A stretch of 6,500 nucleotides of DNA from an uncultured Faecalibacterium sp. (GTDB lineage: Bacteria; Bacillota; Clostridia; Oscillospirales; Ruminococcaceae). This document shows positions 4,682 to 6,500 of the stretch, in pieces. Where the stretch lies: assembly GCA_937915335.1 (NCBI GenBank), contig CALDLZ010000291.1, positions 1 through 6,500 of the forward strand, in the 5' to 3' direction. The notes beneath the pieces are model-generated. The model searched no databases. It saw nothing but the letters and a program-made list of their open reading frames with translations, and was not told where the DNA came from. The number at the start of each line of letters is the position of its first letter. The first letter of the stretch is position 1. The position numbers and the translations under genes were made by a program.

Positions 4682-5905
4682 ATGGCAAAGAATGTCATCA
4701 TCGGCCAGAGCGGCGGCCCCACAGCCGTCATCAATTCCAGCCTGGCGGGCGTGTACAAAGCCGCGTGCAGTCTGGGTGCCGATAAGGTCTACGGCATGAA
4801 ATACGGCATCGAGGGCCTGCTCAAGGAGGAGATGCTGGAGCTGAATGTCCTGCTGGATGACCGCATGAGCATTGAACTGCTCAAGCGCACCCCATCCAGC
4901 TATCTGGGCAGCTGCCGCTACAAACTGCCTGACCCGGATGTGGACTCTACCCCGTTCATCAAGCTGTTCACCCTGTTTGACAAGTACGATATCTGTGCGC
5001 TGTTCTATATCGGCGGCAACGACTCGATGGACACCATTGCAAAGCTGAGCCGTTATGGCGCGCAGGTCGGCAGCAGCGTCCGGTTCATCGGTGTACCCAA
5101 GACCATCGATAACGACCTCTGCCTGACTGACCACACCCCCGGCTATGGCTCTGCCGCCAAGTACATTGCCACTATCTTAAAGGAAGTCATCCGTGACTCC
5201 TCGGTTTACAACATCCGCAGTGTGACGGTGGCCGAGATCATGGGTCGTCACGCGGGCTGGCTGGCCGGTGCAGCCTGCCTGGCCGGCGGCGATGACTGCG
5301 AGGGCCCTGACCTTATCCTGCTGCCCGAGGTTCCCTTTGACCCGGACAAGTTCCTGGCCAAGGTAGACGAGCTGCAGCGGGTCAAGCCCAATGTCATCAT
5401 TGCCGCCAGCGAGGGCGTCAAGACCGCTGACGGCACCTATCTGTGTGATCTGGTCTCCACCGCCGGGCAGCTGGATGCCTTTGGTCACAAGGCCATTCTC
5501 AGCGGCACCAGCCGGTATCTCTCTGACCTCATCCACGACAACCTGAACTGCAAGAGCCGTGCCATTGAATTCTCGACCTTGCAGCGCTGCGCCAGCCATC
5601 TGGCCAGCCGCACCGATGTGAACGAGGCCTACGCCGTGGGCGGTGCGGCAGCTTCCGCCGCTTTTGCGGGCGAGACCGGACGGATGATCTCACTCAAGCG
5701 CATCTCCAACTATCCCTACCAGTGCATCACCGAATCGGTGGACGTACAGCAGGTGGCAAACCTTGAGAAAAAGGTGCCGCTGGAGTGGATCACCCCCGAC
5801 GGGATGCAGGTGACGGCGGCATTTGAGGAGTATGCTCGCCCGCTCATTCTGGACGAAGTAACACCGGTTTATGTCAATGGCACCCCGCGCCACATTCGTC
5901 TGTGA
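4682..5905 (+). CDS. pfp: 6-phosphofructokinase, pyrophosphate-dependent type (complete)
   Basis: This 407-residue cytosolic enzyme of the PfkA superfamily interconverts fructose 6-phosphate and fructose 1,6-bisphosphate in glycolysis. Motifs in order are GQSGGPTAVIN (8-18, phosphate-donor loop), GGNDS (111-115), PKTIDND (139-145) with catalytic Asp143, MGRHAGW (187-193, substrate binding), SEGV (243-246), and FSTLQRCASH (297-306). By family knowledge, Lys140 and Asp114 replace the glycines of ATP enzymes (the PGTIDND and GGDGS motifs of E. coli PfkA) and mark pyrophosphate use, which makes the reaction reversible. The residue before Asp114 is Asn, as in some clostridial relatives. The length fits the clostridial PPi-type clade rather than the 320-residue ATP type. 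The ATG follows AAGGAGG (4671-4677) by four bases. A paralogue starts 91 bases downstream with no clear terminator between, so co-transcription is possible. Donor specificity is inferred, not proven. Confidence 0.93.
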   Translation: MAKNVIIGQSGGPTAVINSSLAGVYKAACSLGADKVYGMKYGIEGLLKEEMLELNVLLDDRMSIELLKRTPSSYLGSCRYKLPDPDVDSTPFIKLFTLFDKYDICALFYIGGNDSMDTIAKLSRYGAQVGSSVRFIGVPKTIDNDLCLTDHTPGYGSAAKYIATILKEVIRDSSVYNIRSVTVAEIMGRHAGWLAGAACLAGGDDCEGPDLILLPEVPFDPDKFLAKVDELQRVKPNVIIAASEGVKTADGTYLCDLVSTAGQLDAFGHKAILSGTSRYLSDLIHDNLNCKSRAIEFSTLQRCASHLASRTDVNEAYAVGGAAASAAFAGETGRMISLKRISNYPYQCITESVDVQQVANLEKKVPLEWITPDGMQVTAAFEEYARPLILDEVTPVYVNGTPRHIRL

Positions 5906-5935
5906 GCTTCATTCGCGCACCCTTCCCCCGCATGG

Positions 5936-5978
5936 TCTGTTTTCGTGTTCCTGCACGATAATATAAAGCCGAAACAGA
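5936..5978 (+). other. Inverted repeat and weak promoter-like AT stretch between the two phosphofructokinase genes
   Basis: The 91-base gap after the first phosphofructokinase holds TCTGTTT (5936-5942), which pairs with AAACAGA (5972-5978). Between them lies an AT-rich stretch with TAATAT (5959-5964) and TATAAA (5962-5967), but no good -35 element at 16-18 bases. There is no U-run after the stem, so it is not a terminator. It may be a weak internal promoter or an mRNA processing structure that sets the expression ratio of the two genes. Confidence 0.25.
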
Positions 5979-5996
5979 AGAAAAGGAGAAATCATC

Positions 5997-6500
5997 ATGG
6001 GTAAAAATGCAATCGTTGGTCAGTCTGGCGGCCCTACCTCCGTCATCAATTCCAGTCTGGCAGGCGTGTTTGAGAGCTGCAAGAGCCGCGGTGCGGAGAT
6101 CGTCTACGGCATGTGCAACGGTGTTGCCGGTCTGCTGGAAGAGCGCGTGGTGGATCTGTCCACCGTGCTGACCGATGATCTGGATATCGAGCTGCTGAAG
6201 CGCACCCCGTCCAGCTTCCTGGGCAGCTGCCGCTACAAACTGCCCGACTGGCACGATGACGAGGCCGTGTATAAGAAGCTGTTCGCCATTCTGGAGAAGC
6301 TGGACATTGGCTACTTCTTCTACATCGGCGGCAACGACTCCATGGATACCATCGGCAAGCTGGCCGAGTACGGCGCACGCATCCAGAGCGACATCCGCTT
6401 CATGGGTGTGCCCAAGACCATCGACAACGACCTGATGGTTACTGACCACACCCCCGGTTACGGCTCCGCTGCCAAGTACATCGGCGTGGTGATGAAGGAG
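5997..6500 (+). CDS. pfp: 6-phosphofructokinase, pyrophosphate-dependent type, second copy (3' end outside window)
   Basis: The first 168 codons of a second phosphofructokinase run off the end of the window. The ATG at 5997 follows AAAAGGAG (5981-5988) by eight bases. It aligns without gaps to the upstream gene, with about 108 of 168 residues identical by hand count (64%). It keeps GQSGGPT (8-14), LKRTPSS (67-73), GGNDS (111-115), PKTIDND (139-145) with Lys140 and Asp143, and HTPGYGSAAK (151-160). The same PPi-type residues are present, so it should carry out the same reaction. Differences cluster at 24-30, 40-63 and 85-105, outside the catalytic loops. The divergence argues for an old duplication or separate acquisition rather than a recent copy. 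The arrangement suggests co-transcription or tandem regulation with the first gene. Whether the copy is intact cannot be seen. Confidence 0.92.
   Translation, partial: MGKNAIVGQSGGPTSVINSSLAGVFESCKSRGAEIVYGMCNGVAGLLEERVVDLSTVLTDDLDIELLKRTPSSFLGSCRYKLPDWHDDEAVYKKLFAILEKLDIGYFFYIGGNDSMDTIGKLAEYGARIQSDIRFMGVPKTIDNDLMVTDHTPGYGSAAKYIGVVMKE

Noticed and set aside
5874..6449. 191-codon minus-strand open frame, similar to another at 4523-5134
   Set aside because: Their mutual similarity is explained by both being antisense shadows of the two paralogous phosphofructokinases.
1..6500. Novel multi-gene system, defence island, prophage or transposon
   Set aside because: All the genes found belong to recognisable families, and no transposase, integrase, toxin-antitoxin pair, CRISPR repeat or flanking direct repeats were seen.

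Overview
The window looks like chromosomal sequence from a moderately high-GC Clostridia-class Firmicute. The codon choice, the strong GGAGG-type ribosome sites and the clostridial-type phosphofructokinases suggest a gut Oscillospiraceae (Faecalibacterium/Gemmiger/Subdoligranulum type). That placement is inferred from sequence style, not from a database match. Most of the window is ordinary chromosomal content. No phage, insertion sequence, CRISPR array, tRNA or rRNA was seen.

Layout: (1) 1-1062, plus strand, is the C-terminal part of the ribosome-associated GTPase TypA/BipA, its start cut off by the window edge, followed by a hairpin terminator. (2) 1139-3233 is a divergent pair: a MATE-family efflux transporter on the minus strand and a TetR/AcrR-type regulator on the plus strand. 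Their 208-bp shared region holds a perfect 11-bp inverted repeat, made of two copies of a TTAA-centred operator-like motif, and candidate promoters facing both ways. The pair lies between two terminators and is visibly less GC-rich than its neighbours. (3) 3294-4316, minus strand, is a membrane-anchored SGNH/GDSL-type hydrolase whose 3' end faces tetR across a shared bidirectional terminator. (4) 4317-4681 (365 bp) has no convincing gene. It holds two well-formed back-to-back promoters (TTGCAC-17-TACAAT on minus, TTGCAT-17-TACAAT on plus), a leader hairpin for the hydrolase gene, and in the plus leader a 12-bp palindrome plus an attenuator-like hairpin. (5) 4682-5905 and 5997-6500 (cut by the window end) are tandem paralogous phosphofructokinases. 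Both carry the lysine of PKTIDND and the aspartate of GGND that mark pyrophosphate-dependent enzymes. They are about 64% identical over the 168 residues that can be compared.

Functionally, the transporter and regulator form a self-contained drug or metabolite export module. The two phosphofructokinases probably supply reversible, PPi-linked fructose-6-phosphate/fructose-1,6-bisphosphate interconversion, possibly as a short operon. TypA and the SGNH hydrolase are unrelated neighbours. The points most worth following up are the paired operators, the duplicated PPi-type phosphofructokinases, and the structured 180-nt leader of the first one.
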